Origin: CBDHDN01 sp965261585
Lineage (GTDB): Bacteria; Pseudomonadota; Alphaproteobacteria; UBA6615
DNA length: 64,000 nt
NCBI GenBank assembly: GCA_965261585.1
Contig: CBDHDN010000015.1
Coordinates: 1-64,000 of the forward strand
Direction: 5' to 3'
Every line of letters starts with the position of its first letter. Position 1 is the first letter of the stretch. The notes under the pieces are model-generated. The model was given only the letters and a program-made list of their open reading frames with translations, was not told the DNA's origin and did no database searches. A program made the translations under genes and the position numbers. Of the stretch, positions 47,632 to 56,545 are shown piece after piece.

Positions 47632-48681
47632 ATGCCCACCCGGATCCTGGCGCTCGGCACGGCGGTGCCGCGCCATGTTCTCGACCAGCACACCGTCGGC
47701 GCCTGGGCCCGCCGCGTGTTCAATGGCCACCTCGCCGATTTCGAGCGGCTGATGCCGGCGTTCGCCAATGCCGGGGTCGCGAGGCGCCACTCGTGCGTGC
47801 CGCTCGACTGGTACGACCGGCCCCACGGGTGGGCCGAGAAGAACGCGCTCTACCTCGACAACGCCGTCGACCTGGCCCGCCGGGCGGCGCAGGACTGCCT
47901 GGACTTGGCCGGTGTCGGCGCCGGCAAGGTCGACGCCATTGTCGCCGTCTCGACGACCGGCATTGCGACGCCGAGCCTCGATGCGCGCCTGATCGGGCCG
48001 CTCGGCCTCAGGGAGAACGTGACGCGCCTGCCGGTGTTCGGCCTGGGTTGTGCCGGCGGGGTCCTGGGCCTGGCGCGGGCCGCGGCGCTCGCGCGGGCCA
48101 TGCCCGGGCGGCGCGTCCTGCTTGTCGTCGTCGAGCTGTGCGGCCTGACATTTCGTCACAACGACCGCTCGAAGAGCAACGTCATCGCCACCGTGCTGTT
48201 CGGCGACGGTGCCGCCGCCGCACTTCTGACCCACGACGACGCTGCGTCCGACCGGCCGGTCGTTGCCGACTGGGGCGAGCACACCTGGCCCGAGTCCCTC
48301 GACGTCATGGGCTGGCGCATCGAGGAGGACGGCTTCGGTGTCTTGTTCTCGCGCGATATTCCACGGCTGGTGCGCCGCGACCTGCGGGCCGCGACCGAGG
48401 CCTTCCTCGCGGAGCACGGCCTGACGCTGGCCGACATCGACGGCCTGGTCTGCCATCCCGGCGGCGCCAAGGTCATCGCCGCGATCGAGGAGACGTTCGG
48501 CCTGCCCGAGGGGGCCCTCGTGGACACCCGCGCCGTGTTGCGCGACTACGGCAACATGTCCGCGGCCACCGTGCTGTTCGTGTTGGCGCGCGTCGTCGCC
48601 GCCGGCCGCGCCGGCCGCTACCTGATGACGGCGCTGGGCCCCGGCTTCACCGCCGGGTTCCTGACCCTCGAGCTGCCATGA
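47632..48681 (+). CDS. Type III polyketide synthase (alkylpyrone/alkylresorcinol type)
   Basis: Chalcone-synthase-fold enzyme, 349 residues, that extends a fatty acyl-CoA starter with malonyl-CoA and cyclises the product to a pyrone or resorcinol. The catalytic triad is visible: C140 in FGLGCAGGVLG, H275 in CHPGGAK and N308 in DYGNMSAATV. The stop overlaps the ATG of the methyltransferase (ATGA), reproducing the BpsA-BpsB/SrsA-SrsB arrangement in which the second enzyme modifies the alkylpyrone or resorcinol. Nearby fadD and SCP2 could supply starters. Product type is inferred from context, not read from sequence. Confidence 0.92.
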   Translation: MPTRILALGTAVPRHVLDQHTVGAWARRVFNGHLADFERLMPAFANAGVARRHSCVPLDWYDRPHGWAEKNALYLDNAVDLARRAAQDCLDLAGVGAGKVDAIVAVSTTGIATPSLDARLIGPLGLRENVTRLPVFGLGCAGGVLGLARAAALARAMPGRRVLLVVVELCGLTFRHNDRSKSNVIATVLFGDGAAAALLTHDDAASDRPVVADWGEHTWPESLDVMGWRIEEDGFGVLFSRDIPRLVRRDLRAATEAFLAEHGLTLADIDGLVCHPGGAKVIAAIEETFGLPEGALVDTRAVLRDYGNMSAATVLFVLARVVAAGRAGRYLMTALGPGFTAGFLTLELP

Positions 48682-49181
48682 ACGTGCTGTGGCCGGTCGT
48701 CGGCCTGGTCGTCGCCCAGCGCCTGGTCGAGCTCGCCGACGCCCGCCGCAACAGCCGCCGCCTGCTGGCCGAGGGCGGCGTCGAGGTCGGCGCCCGCCAC
48801 TACCCCGCCATCGTCGCCCTGCACGCCGCCTGGCTCGTCGCACTGGCCGTCACCGTGCCAGCGGACACGCCGGCCAACCTGCCTTTGCTGGCCGGCTTCA
48901 TCGCCCTGCAGGGCGTCCGCCTGTGGGTCCTGGCCAGCCTCGGCCGCTACTGGACGACGCGCGTCATCACGGTCTCCGGTGCGCCGCTCGTCCGCCGCGG
49001 CCCCTACCGCTTCATGCGCCACCCCAACTACCTGGTCGTGATCGCCGAGATCGCCGTCCTGCCCCTGATCTTCGGCGCCTGGCAGATCGCCGCCATCTTC
49101 TCCGCCCTCAACGTGGCCCTGCTGGCCCACCGCATCCGCGTCGAGGACGCGGCCCTGGCGCCGCGGCGGGCCACCAACTAG
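48678..49181 (+). CDS. Isoprenylcysteine carboxyl methyltransferase-family protein
   Basis: A 167-residue integral membrane methyltransferase with about four hydrophobic segments and the SAM-binding end GPYRFMRHPNYLVVI of the ICMT family. In bacteria such proteins beside type III polyketide synthases methylate the polyketide. It overlaps the synthase stop by 4 bp. Its TAG stop (49179-49181) is the first TAG of MITE copy C. Confidence 0.88.
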   Translation: MNVLWPVVGLVVAQRLVELADARRNSRRLLAEGGVEVGARHYPAIVALHAAWLVALAVTVPADTPANLPLLAGFIALQGVRLWVLASLGRYWTTRVITVSGAPLVRRGPYRFMRHPNYLVVIAEIAVLPLIFGAWQIAAIFSALNVALLAHRIRVEDAALAPRRATN

Positions 49182-49286
49182 TGCACCGATCCAGACAAAT
49201 GATTCACCGTGCGCTGGAGCAACCCGTTGTTTTGTATTCAAAATCAGGTTTCCACTGTGACGGCTCTGACTGAGTCGGTGCACTAG
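49178..49286. mobile_element. MITE copy C, sharing stop codons with both neighbours
   Basis: 109 bp including CTAG at both ends, terminal repeats CTAGTGCACCGA and TCGGTGCACTAG. The left CTAG contains the stop of the methyltransferase on the plus strand. The right CTAG contains the stop of the acyl-CoA dehydrogenase on the minus strand. Before insertion one CTAG would have served both convergent genes. Confidence 0.94.
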
Positions 49287-50989
49287 GCGTCTACGGGGGC
49301 GTAGCGGAGGATGGCGTCGAACGCTGCGTGGGCGGCGTCCTCGTCGGGACCGATGGGGGTGCGGCCGGCGAAGTGGCGGGCCGTGTAGTGGCGGGCGATG
49401 ATGGCTTTGCGGGCATCGCCGGCAGCCAGGTCGTCGGCGGCGTGCTGCAGCAAGCACGCGGCGCCCATGGTGTCGGCCAGCAGGTCGATCAGGCGGCGGG
49501 CGTGGCGCGGGCCGGCCTGGGGCTCCCGGCGCAGGTAGGCCAGGGCATCGCGGCAGTCGGCGTGGGCCTGGCGCAGCAACGCCGCGGCGTCGGCCAAGGG
49601 CGCCGGCAGGGCCTCGACGATGGCCGCGACGGCGTCGAGGAACAGCCGGTCGCCGGGCAGCTTGCCGGCGACGACGCGCAACAGCTCCAGGGCCTGGATG
49701 TTCGACGGGCCCTCCCAGACCGGCAGCACCATGGCGTCGCGGAACAGGCGAGCTGTCGGCCAGTCCTCGGTGTAGCCGTTGCCGCCGACCAGCTCGACGG
49801 CGTTGGCGGTGGCGCGCACCGCCTGCTCCGCCGTGCGGAACTTGGCGAGGCCGGTGAGCAGGCGCAGCCACGGCCGCCGGGCCTCGTCAGCGAGCGCCTG
49901 GTCGAACGCGTGCGCGGCGGTGAAGGCGAGGGCCGAGCCGGCCTCCAGCTCCATGGCCATATCGAGCAGCGTGTCGCGCACCATGGGGTAGCGCAGGATC
50001 GGGCCGCCGAAGGCCGCGCGGTGGGTCGCCCAGCAGGCGGCCTCGAGGAACGCCCGGCGCTGCACGCCGCAGGCGGCGACGGCGTTATGGATGCGGCTGT
50101 ATTCCAGCGCTTCCATCATGCATTTCAGGCCGTCGGGCGGGCCTGCGACCTCGACCGCCGAGGCGCCGTCGAGCTCGATCTCGCCGGTCGCCAGGCCGCG
50201 CGTGCCCAGCTTGTCCTTCAGCCGCCGCACCCACAGCGTGTTGGCGCTGCCGTCGGCGCGGGCCATCGGCACGATGTAGCAGCCCAGGCCCTTGCCGCCG
50301 GCGGGCGCGCCGGCCGGCCGCGCCGTGGCCAGCGCCAGCTCCGAGCCGGCGTTGCTGGTGAACCATTTGAGGCCGGTCAGGCGCCAGCCGTCGCCGGCCG
50401 GCTCGGCCCGGGTCGTCGTCGCGCCGACGTCGGAGCCGCCGTGCTGTTCGGTGGCCCAGGTGCCGGCGCTCTTGGCCCGGCCGTCCAGGCGCACGAGGTC
50501 GGGCAGATAGGCGTCGCGCACGGCCGCCGGCGCCAGCCGCTCCAGCACATAGGCGACGGCGCCGGTCATCGTCACCGGGCAGTGGATCGACACGTCGGCG
50601 CTCGACAGCAGGTAGCCGCAGGCGAAGGAGAACAGGTGCGGTGCGGCGTTCTCACCGAACGCCAGGCCGATGGCGCCGCGGCGGTAGGCCTCGCGGTGAC
50701 ATTCGAGGTAAAGCGGGTTGTTGACGACGCGGCCCAGCGGGTTGCCGTCATTGTCGTGGGTCTCCAGGCGCGGCGGCGCATGGCGGTTCGTGTAGTCGGC
50801 CTGGGCGTCGAGCGGCCCGCCGACCCAGGCGCCGAACGCCGACAGGCGCTCGCCGTAATGTGTCGGCAGGTCCGGAGCCAGCCGGCCGAGCAGCCGCCGC
50901 AGGTCGGTGTCCAGGTCGTAGAAGTTGAGGCCGCGCGTCGCGGCCGGGTAGCCGCCCTGGATGTGCCGGGGGATACGGATCGTGTTCAT
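49283..50989 (-). CDS. AidB-like acyl-CoA dehydrogenase
   Basis: A 568-residue flavoprotein of the acyl-CoA dehydrogenase superfamily closest in layout to AidB/isovaleryl-CoA-type proteins: an N-terminal segment YDLDTDLRRLLGRLAP, then CPVTMTGAVAYVLERLAP, WATEQHGGSDVGATTT, GLKWFTSNAGSELAL, and VGGNGYTEDWPTARLFRDAMVLPVWEGPSN at the active-site end. AidB binds DNA and is induced by alkylation stress in E. coli; whether this one does is unknown. The start at 50989 (MNTIRIPRHIQGG) is preferred since upstream codons lie in a palindromic repeat. Its TAG stop is inside the MITE end. Confidence 0.88.
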   Translation of the reverse strand: MNTIRIPRHIQGGYPAATRGLNFYDLDTDLRRLLGRLAPDLPTHYGERLSAFGAWVGGPLDAQADYTNRHAPPRLETHDNDGNPLGRVVNNPLYLECHREAYRRGAIGLAFGENAAPHLFSFACGYLLSSADVSIHCPVTMTGAVAYVLERLAPAAVRDAYLPDLVRLDGRAKSAGTWATEQHGGSDVGATTTRAEPAGDGWRLTGLKWFTSNAGSELALATARPAGAPAGGKGLGCYIVPMARADGSANTLWVRRLKDKLGTRGLATGEIELDGASAVEVAGPPDGLKCMMEALEYSRIHNAVAACGVQRRAFLEAACWATHRAAFGGPILRYPMVRDTLLDMAMELEAGSALAFTAAHAFDQALADEARRPWLRLLTGLAKFRTAEQAVRATANAVELVGGNGYTEDWPTARLFRDAMVLPVWEGPSNIQALELLRVVAGKLPGDRLFLDAVAAIVEALPAPLADAAALLRQAHADCRDALAYLRREPQAGPRHARRLIDLLADTMGAACLLQHAADDLAAGDARKAIIARHYTARHFAGRTPIGPDEDAAHAAFDAILRYAPVDA

Positions 50990-51027
50990 GGCGGCCCTCG
51001 GGGCTGGCGGGTGCCGGGTAGTCTGGT

Positions 51028-51085
51028 GGCCTGATCCTAACGCCTGGGGACCCAAGCGTCAGGTGAATCAGCCCACAGAATCAGC
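51028..51085. repeat. Dispersed palindromic repeat R2, copy 1
   Basis: About 58 bp nearly identical, in inverted orientation, to 57948-58003. The core hairpin has 12-bp arms (CTAACGCCTGGG and CCCAAGCGTCAG, 10 matches). It lies upstream of the AidB-like gene. Confidence 0.75.
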
Positions 51086-51087
51086 CA

Positions 51088-52123
51088 CTAATGGGCCTTG
51101 GCCGCCTCGGTGGCGAGGGCCTGCAGCCACGCTTCGCGCAGCCAGCTGGCGCAGGCGACGGCGTTTTCGAACAGCGAGTTAGGTACAGTCGCCGGCCCGG
51201 TCCGGCCCGGTGCCGAATGCGGCCGAGACCTGGCCGAGGCGGCTCTCCGTATGGCTCGCGTGATAGGCCATCAGTTGGCGCATGGCCGCTGTCCACGGCG
51301 CCAGCCCGGCCTCGGACCAGTCGGCACAGAAGGTCCCCGGCGCCGGCCGGATGAACGGGTATTGCGTGCCGCGGCCGCCCGGCGCCGCCGGGTTGTTCGG
51401 GATCGCCGGACGGGCATGGCAGTGGCGGACATAGCCGCGGGCGATCCAATCCTCGCAGAGGTGGCCGGGCCGGGTCGGGTCGAGGATCATGTCGTCGGCC
51501 TCGACGGCGGCGCCGATGCCGAAGGCCGCACGTTCGCGCGGGTTGTCGATCTTGAAGACGACGTCGCCGGCATCGAGCGTCGTGAGGAACGGAATGGCGC
51601 GCTGCCTGACCCGTGCGCCGATCGCCGACACGCGGCGGAAATCCTCGGACCAGGTATTGATATGCAGCCCCAGGCACGGCTTGCAGTCGAGCGCCGCGCC
51701 GATCTCGTAGGCCCATAGATAGAGCTCCATGACCTCGCGATCGCTCACCGGGCGGCCGTCGGCGTTCTCGATGGGGATGCGCACGTTATGGGCTTTGCTG
51801 CCCAGTGTTGCGCCGCTGCGCAGGTTCTGTTCGAGCAGCTTCTCGTCGCGGCCGATGACGTAGGTCCCGCCGCCGATCCGGATCGGCATGCCGGATTTCT
51901 CGCTGGCGCGCCGATAGGCGTCGACTTGATCGGGCGGCGGCGCCGCCTCGATGAAATCGAAGACGCCGGCCTTCTTGACCATCTGGAACCTGGTCCTGAG
52001 GTCGAGCGGCGGATCGGCCGCAGTGTGCAGGATAGCGGATTCCGTGATGCCGATCGGCAGGGAGCGGGGTCCCTTGCTGCGCCGTCGGCGCGTCTTCAAC
52101 AGCCTGGCAAAGTGCGTGGTCAT
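51088..52123 (-). CDS. Xylose-isomerase-like TIM-barrel protein, frameshifted at C-terminus
   Basis: A 314-residue frame (51179-52123) with features of sugar-phosphate isomerase/epimerase TIM barrels: VFDFIEAAPPPDQVDAY, IRIGGGTYVIG, GLHINTWSEDFRRVS, VVFKIDNPRERAAF. The function is not recognised. After GTGPDRAG the frame stops, but one base shift allows NSLFENAVACASWLREAWLQ and a stop at 51088, a natural-looking end. A one-base indel near 51190-51205 therefore probably removed about 30 residues. The N-terminal RRRRSKGPR is unusual. Confidence 0.65.
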
Positions 52124-52331
52124 GCGGCGAACTCGGAGGCCCGGAAGCCTCAGCCTAGCCGCTAAGTCTTACCAATCTGGTTGCGATCCGATTAACCCGA
52201 ACCGATTTAACCGTAGACTTCAGGATGCGGTAACAGGGGCAAAAGTCCGGGCGACTTTTCATTTTAGGGATTCACAAGGCTTCCGAATTCTGATTCGATC
52301 CGGGCATGGCCGGATGTTTACCAGATATTGA

Positions 52332-53973
52332 CCCGCATTACCCAGATGATCATGTAATTTGACGACACCGCACCCGGATTCTGCTATAAGAATCATACAG
52401 TTGGAGCAGATATGGATCAGCGGATATGGCACACCCGATGGGTGAATCGAAACAGGGGTGCCTTCGGGTCGATTTTGACCGTCGACTCAAGCTTGAGTTC
52501 CACGGGTCCAAGGTCACTACTGACGCCGGTTTGCTCGCCTATCGAGAGCTTGATGCCTCCGTTGAACTTACTGAGATGGTTGGCGATGTTCTTGCCGACA
52601 GTCGTACCGGCATGAATGGGCGGCATGGCATGGTCGGCCAGTTCCGCCAGTCCGTTTTCGGACGCCTTGGCGGCTACGACGACGTGAACGATGCCGACCG
52701 GCTCAGCCTCGACCCGGTCATGCGGTGGATCGTCGGCGGCCATGCCGTCACTAAACAGGCGGCCTCGAGCAGTCAGATGGGGCGCTTCGAGACGGAGGTT
52801 CTGGCCACCGAGGAAAACCTCGCCGCGCTTGGTGATCTTTCCGGCCGATGGATCGACCGCGTTCATGACCGTTGCCCGCCGAAGAAGATCATTCTCGACA
52901 TGGACAGCAGCGTCAGCCCAACCCACGGTGCTCAGGAAGGCTCGACCTACAACGGGCACTTCGGTTGCACCTGCTATCATCCCCTGTTCCTGTTCAACCA
53001 GTTCGGCGATTTGGAACGGTGCGCCCTGCGTCCCGGCAACGTTCACAGCGCCGATGGCTGGCGCAAGGTGCTGGAGCCGGTAGTGGCACGCTACAAGGAA
53101 AGGGATTTGCGTCGGTATTTCCGGGGCGATGCGGCTTTCGCCTCACCGGACATCTATAAGTTTCTGGAAGACGAGGGCTTCCTGTACGCGATCCGTTTGC
53201 CGAAGAACCAAGTTCTTCTGGAAAGCATCTGCCATCTGCTCACGCGACCCGTTGGCCGTCCGCCAAACCATGTGCGGCGCCATTACGCCGGCTTCAGCTA
53301 TCGGGCCAAAAGCTGGGATAAGGCCCGCCGCGTCGTCGCCAAGGTGGAGTGGCACCCCAGCGAGCTGTTTCCCCGGGTCGGGTTCATCGTCACCAACCTG
53401 TCGCGACCGGCCGAGCGGGTGACATTGTTCTACAATCAGCGGGGCAAAGCGGAGCAATGCATCAAGGAAGGCAAGAACGCGATCAAATGGACGAGGCTGT
53501 CGTGTCGCAGGTTCCGCGATAACGCCGTCCGGCTGCAGCTTCACGCCCTGGCCTACAATCTCGCCAACTTCATGCGGACGCTGGCTTTGCCGAAGGAGGT
53601 TGAGTACTGGTCGCTGACCACGCTGCGGGAGAAGTTGGTAAAGATCGGTGCCAAGGTGGTCAGCCATGGCCGCTACGTCACGTTCCAATTGGCCGAGGTG
53701 GCGGTGCCGAGGGAGCTGTTCCGGAAAATCTTGAGCCTGATTGATGATCTGCGACCAAGACCCGCCCCGGCGTAGGCCGGGGAAATCGACGGCGAGGTGA
53801 AAACGACAGGAGGGGTGTGTCTGAATGGCGGCAAATCTGGCCAAATGGCCTTCCAACCGAGGGCTGATCTCCAAAATCAGGCCATCGGATGGCTGCAAAG
53901 GGAATACAGTTCCCTCGACGGTGGTACGGGGGTATGATCTCCGCAAACCTGGAAGTCATCTGGGTAATGTCGG
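52332..53973. mobile_element. Second IS1380-family element, nested in IS66
   Basis: 1642 bp. The ends form a long inverted repeat, CATTACCCAGATGA in both; left CCCGCATTACC, right read inward CCGACATTACC. Flanked by direct repeat ATTGA (52327-52331 and 53974-53978), which occurs once in copy 1 of IS66. It is unrelated in sequence to the CTAG-targeting IS1380 above. Confidence 0.95.
52426..53775 (+). CDS. IS1380-family transposase (nested element)
   Basis: 449 residues, intact. Features: FHGSKVTTDAGLLAYRELD at the N-terminus, catalytic strands IILDMDSSVSPTHGAQEG and RRYFRGDAAFASPDIY, and the late YNQRGKAEQCIKEGKNA with the final glutamate. A separate IS1380 lineage from the one at 28097, sharing only overall layout. 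Confidence 0.93.
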   Translation: MAHPMGESKQGCLRVDFDRRLKLEFHGSKVTTDAGLLAYRELDASVELTEMVGDVLADSRTGMNGRHGMVGQFRQSVFGRLGGYDDVNDADRLSLDPVMRWIVGGHAVTKQAASSSQMGRFETEVLATEENLAALGDLSGRWIDRVHDRCPPKKIILDMDSSVSPTHGAQEGSTYNGHFGCTCYHPLFLFNQFGDLERCALRPGNVHSADGWRKVLEPVVARYKERDLRRYFRGDAAFASPDIYKFLEDEGFLYAIRLPKNQVLLESICHLLTRPVGRPPNHVRRHYAGFSYRAKSWDKARRVVAKVEWHPSELFPRVGFIVTNLSRPAERVTLFYNQRGKAEQCIKEGKNAIKWTRLSCRRFRDNAVRLQLHALAYNLANFMRTLALPKEVEYWSLTTLREKLVKIGAKVVSHGRYVTFQLAEVAVPRELFRKILSLIDDLRPRPAPA

Positions 53974-54009
53974 ATTGAGGCTCTGGCGCCTGATGACCTC
54001 AAGGGGCTG

Positions 54010-55530
54010 GTGTTACAGCTGCTTGAGGATGTTGTCGCGCTGAAGGCCGAGAACGCTGCGTTACGCGAAGAGATTGCGCGGCTGAAAGGGCTCAAGGGGC
54101 CGCCGAAGCTCAAACCGAGCGGCATGGAGAAGGCCACCGAGCCGGCGCGCGCGGAACGCAAGGCGGGCCGCCGGGGTGGCAAGATCGACCGGCTTGTGAT
54201 CGACGAGGAGCGGGTGCTCAAGGCGGCCGTTCCCCCCGGCTCGCGGTTCAAGGGATACGAGACCTACGTGGTCCAGGAGCTGATCCTGCGTCCTCACGTG
54301 ATCCGCTACCGCCGTGAACGCTGGATCACCCCTGATGGTCGGACGGTGGTGGCGGCTCTGCCCGCGGGGACGGTCGGCCACTTCGGCCCCGGGCTCAGGC
54401 GCTTCGTGCTCGCTCAGTATCACCCGGGCCAAGTGACGGTACCGCGGATCGTCGCGCATTTGCGCGACCTCGGGATGGCGATCTCCAAGCGCCAAGTCGT
54501 GCGTCTTCTCATCGCCGGCAAGGAGGACTTCCTGGCCGAGGCGGCCGGTGTGCTTAAGAGCGGGCTCGAGAGCGCGGCGTGGATCACGGTCGATGACACC
54601 GGCGCCCGCTACAAGGGCATGAACGGCGCCTGCACGCACATCGGCAACACTGATTTTGCCTGGTTCGCCACCACCCGCGCGAAGAGCCGGCTGAACTTCC
54701 TGGCGCTTTTGCGGGCTGGCGCCACCGACTACGTGATCAACGACGAGGCGCTGGCTTACATGCGCGGCCGGAGCCTCTCGGGGCTGGTGATCGCCCGGCT
54801 CGCTGGGCACAAAAGCAAGCGCCTCAAAGACCAGGAGGCGTGGATGGCCCATCTCGAGCGCCTCGGCATCACCCGGCTCCGGGTGCATCCCGATCCGCTG
54901 AAGATCGCCACCGAAGGCGCGCTGTGGGGCAGCGTGGTCGCCCATGGCTTGCTCAAGGATGCCGTCATCGTCAGCGACGACGCCGGCCAGTTCAACGTCG
55001 GCTCTCACGCGCTGTGCTGGGTCCACGCCGAGCGGCTCATCCACAAGCTGGTCGGCTTCAACCACCGCCAGCGGCAGGCGTGTGCGCGGATCCGGGCGCG
55101 GGTGTGGTGGTTCTACGCCGACCTGAAGGCATATTGCCGCGATCCCACTCCGCGCAGAAAGCGGGAGCTTCAGGCCCGCTTTGACCGGCTGTTCACCACC
55201 ACCACCGGCTTTGCCACCCTCGACCGGTTGCTCGCCAGGCTCCACGCCAACAAGGTCGAGTTGCTCCGCGCCCTCGAACGGCCGGATATCCCGCTTCACA
55301 CCAACGGCTCGGAGAATGACATCCGCTGCCAGGTGACAAGGCGCAAAATCAGCGGTGGCACCCGCTCGGAGACCGGCCGCGACTGCCGCGACGCCTTCCT
55401 CGGCTTGATGAAGACCTGCGACAAGCTCGGCGTCTCGTTCTGGGACTACCTCGGCAGCCGGCTCGACATCCCCGGCGCGCCGCCCATCCTCCCCTTGCCA
55501 GACCTCATCCGCCAGCGCGCCGCCGCCTGA
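54010..55530 (+). pseudogene. IS66 transposase copy 2, beheaded by the nested IS
   Basis: The reading frame is that of copy 1 minus its first ~19 residues; the native start lies on the other side of the nested element. A start at 54010 inside LQLLEDVV would give 506 residues retaining the DDE core, so residual activity is not excluded, though no ribosome site is seen. Differences from copy 1 are few (for example RRKISGG versus RRKMSGG). Confidence 0.88.
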
Positions 55531-55655
55531 CCGCCCGGCCTTTTGCCCCTGTTACAGGATGCGCCCCTAACCGATTGAATAACATCGCTTGTTCCTGGCC
55601 CTGGTCGCGTGGTGGATCGCAGTGTTATGACGGCGACCTCGCCGCGACAGTTGAA

Positions 55656-56519
55656 TCAGACGGCGGGTCTGGAGACACCTAGACCCGTGGTCGTGTAGCC
55701 GATCATGTCGCCGCAGTACCAGGCACCCTTGTGAAAGTCCTTGCAGCGCGTCAGGCTCGGCGCCAGCAGCCGGCCGCCAGGCAAGCAAATCTGGCCACCA
55801 TGCGTGTGGCCGCAAAGGTAGAGGTCATAGCCGGCGGACGCCGCGAAATCCGCCATCTCGGCCGAATGCACGAGGGCAATGGCAAAACCGTCCGCGCCAC
55901 GGTCCAGCGCGTGCAATGCCGCTTCCGTGTAAAACGTATGAACGTCATCGAGGCCGGTCAGCGTGAACTCCGCGTCGCCGTGCGCAACACGCACGGTCTC
56001 GTTTATCAAAACCGTGATCCCGGCGGCCTCGAGCCCTTCGACCATCGCCGCGGGATCGTGGTTTCCCAGCACGGCAAACCGCGGCCCGGCACTGTCCAGG
56101 CCATCCAGCGCCGACAGAAGCAGCCGCAGCGATCGGTCGATGGGGCCGCTTAGCTCTGCCCGGATATCGCCGGTGACGACGATCAGGTCCGCGGCCATAC
56201 CGGCAAGCAGCGCTCTGGCGGTCTCGGCCAGCTCCGGAAGCAGATCCAGGTGCGGGTCACTGACCTGCAGAATTCTGTAGCCATCCAGTGCCCGCGGCAG
56301 GCCCGGCAACGTCATCTCGAGCCGGGTCAGGCGCGGATCGAGCGCATTGCGGCGCCCGCGTTCTTGCAGACCCAGGAGTCGGATAGCCAGATCGACGTGC
56401 TTGATCCAACGGCTCTTGGATCGGCGCGGGCCGTCCGGGGCATGGCGCACTCCGGACGCCTCCTTTGCCTGGCGCCGACGGCTCCAGGCCCGCCGCCTCT
56501 GGCTGGAGTCCATCTTCAT
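55656..56519 (-). CDS. Calcineurin-like metallophosphoesterase, C-terminus cut by a nonsense codon
   Basis: A two-metal phosphoesterase of 287 residues of the YkuE/UDP-diacylglucosamine-hydrolase-like superfamily. All metal motifs are present: QVSDPHLD, VVTGDIR, VLGNHDPA, LVHSAEM and CGHTHGGQI. After GLGVSRPAV a TGA interrupts, but the same frame continues FNCRGEVAVITLR, the usual end of this group, where arginine precedes FN. A CGA to TGA change is the simplest reading. IS66 copy 2 lies 100 bp beyond the stop. The N-terminus is very basic (RRRAWSRRRQ) and may be annotated too long. Confidence 0.82.
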   Translation of the reverse strand: MKMDSSQRRRAWSRRRQAKEASGVRHAPDGPRRSKSRWIKHVDLAIRLLGLQERGRRNALDPRLTRLEMTLPGLPRALDGYRILQVSDPHLDLLPELAETARALLAGMAADLIVVTGDIRAELSGPIDRSLRLLLSALDGLDSAGPRFAVLGNHDPAAMVEGLEAAGITVLINETVRVAHGDAEFTLTGLDDVHTFYTEAALHALDRGADGFAIALVHSAEMADFAASAGYDLYLCGHTHGGQICLPGGRLLAPSLTRCKDFHKGAWYCGDMIGYTTTGLGVSRPAV

Positions 56520-56545
56520 GCCGCACCGGCGTCAGCAGCGAGCCA

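Larger units (their letters stand above)
52230..55555. mobile_element. IS66-family element, copy 2, interrupted by an IS1380-type element
   Basis: The same terminal repeats as copy 1 (GTAACAGGGGC at both ends) and a perfect 8-bp target duplication AGGATGCG (52222-52229 and 55556-55563). Subtracting the nested element (1642 bp) and one 5-bp duplication gives 1679 bp, exactly the length of copy 1. Confidence 0.95.
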
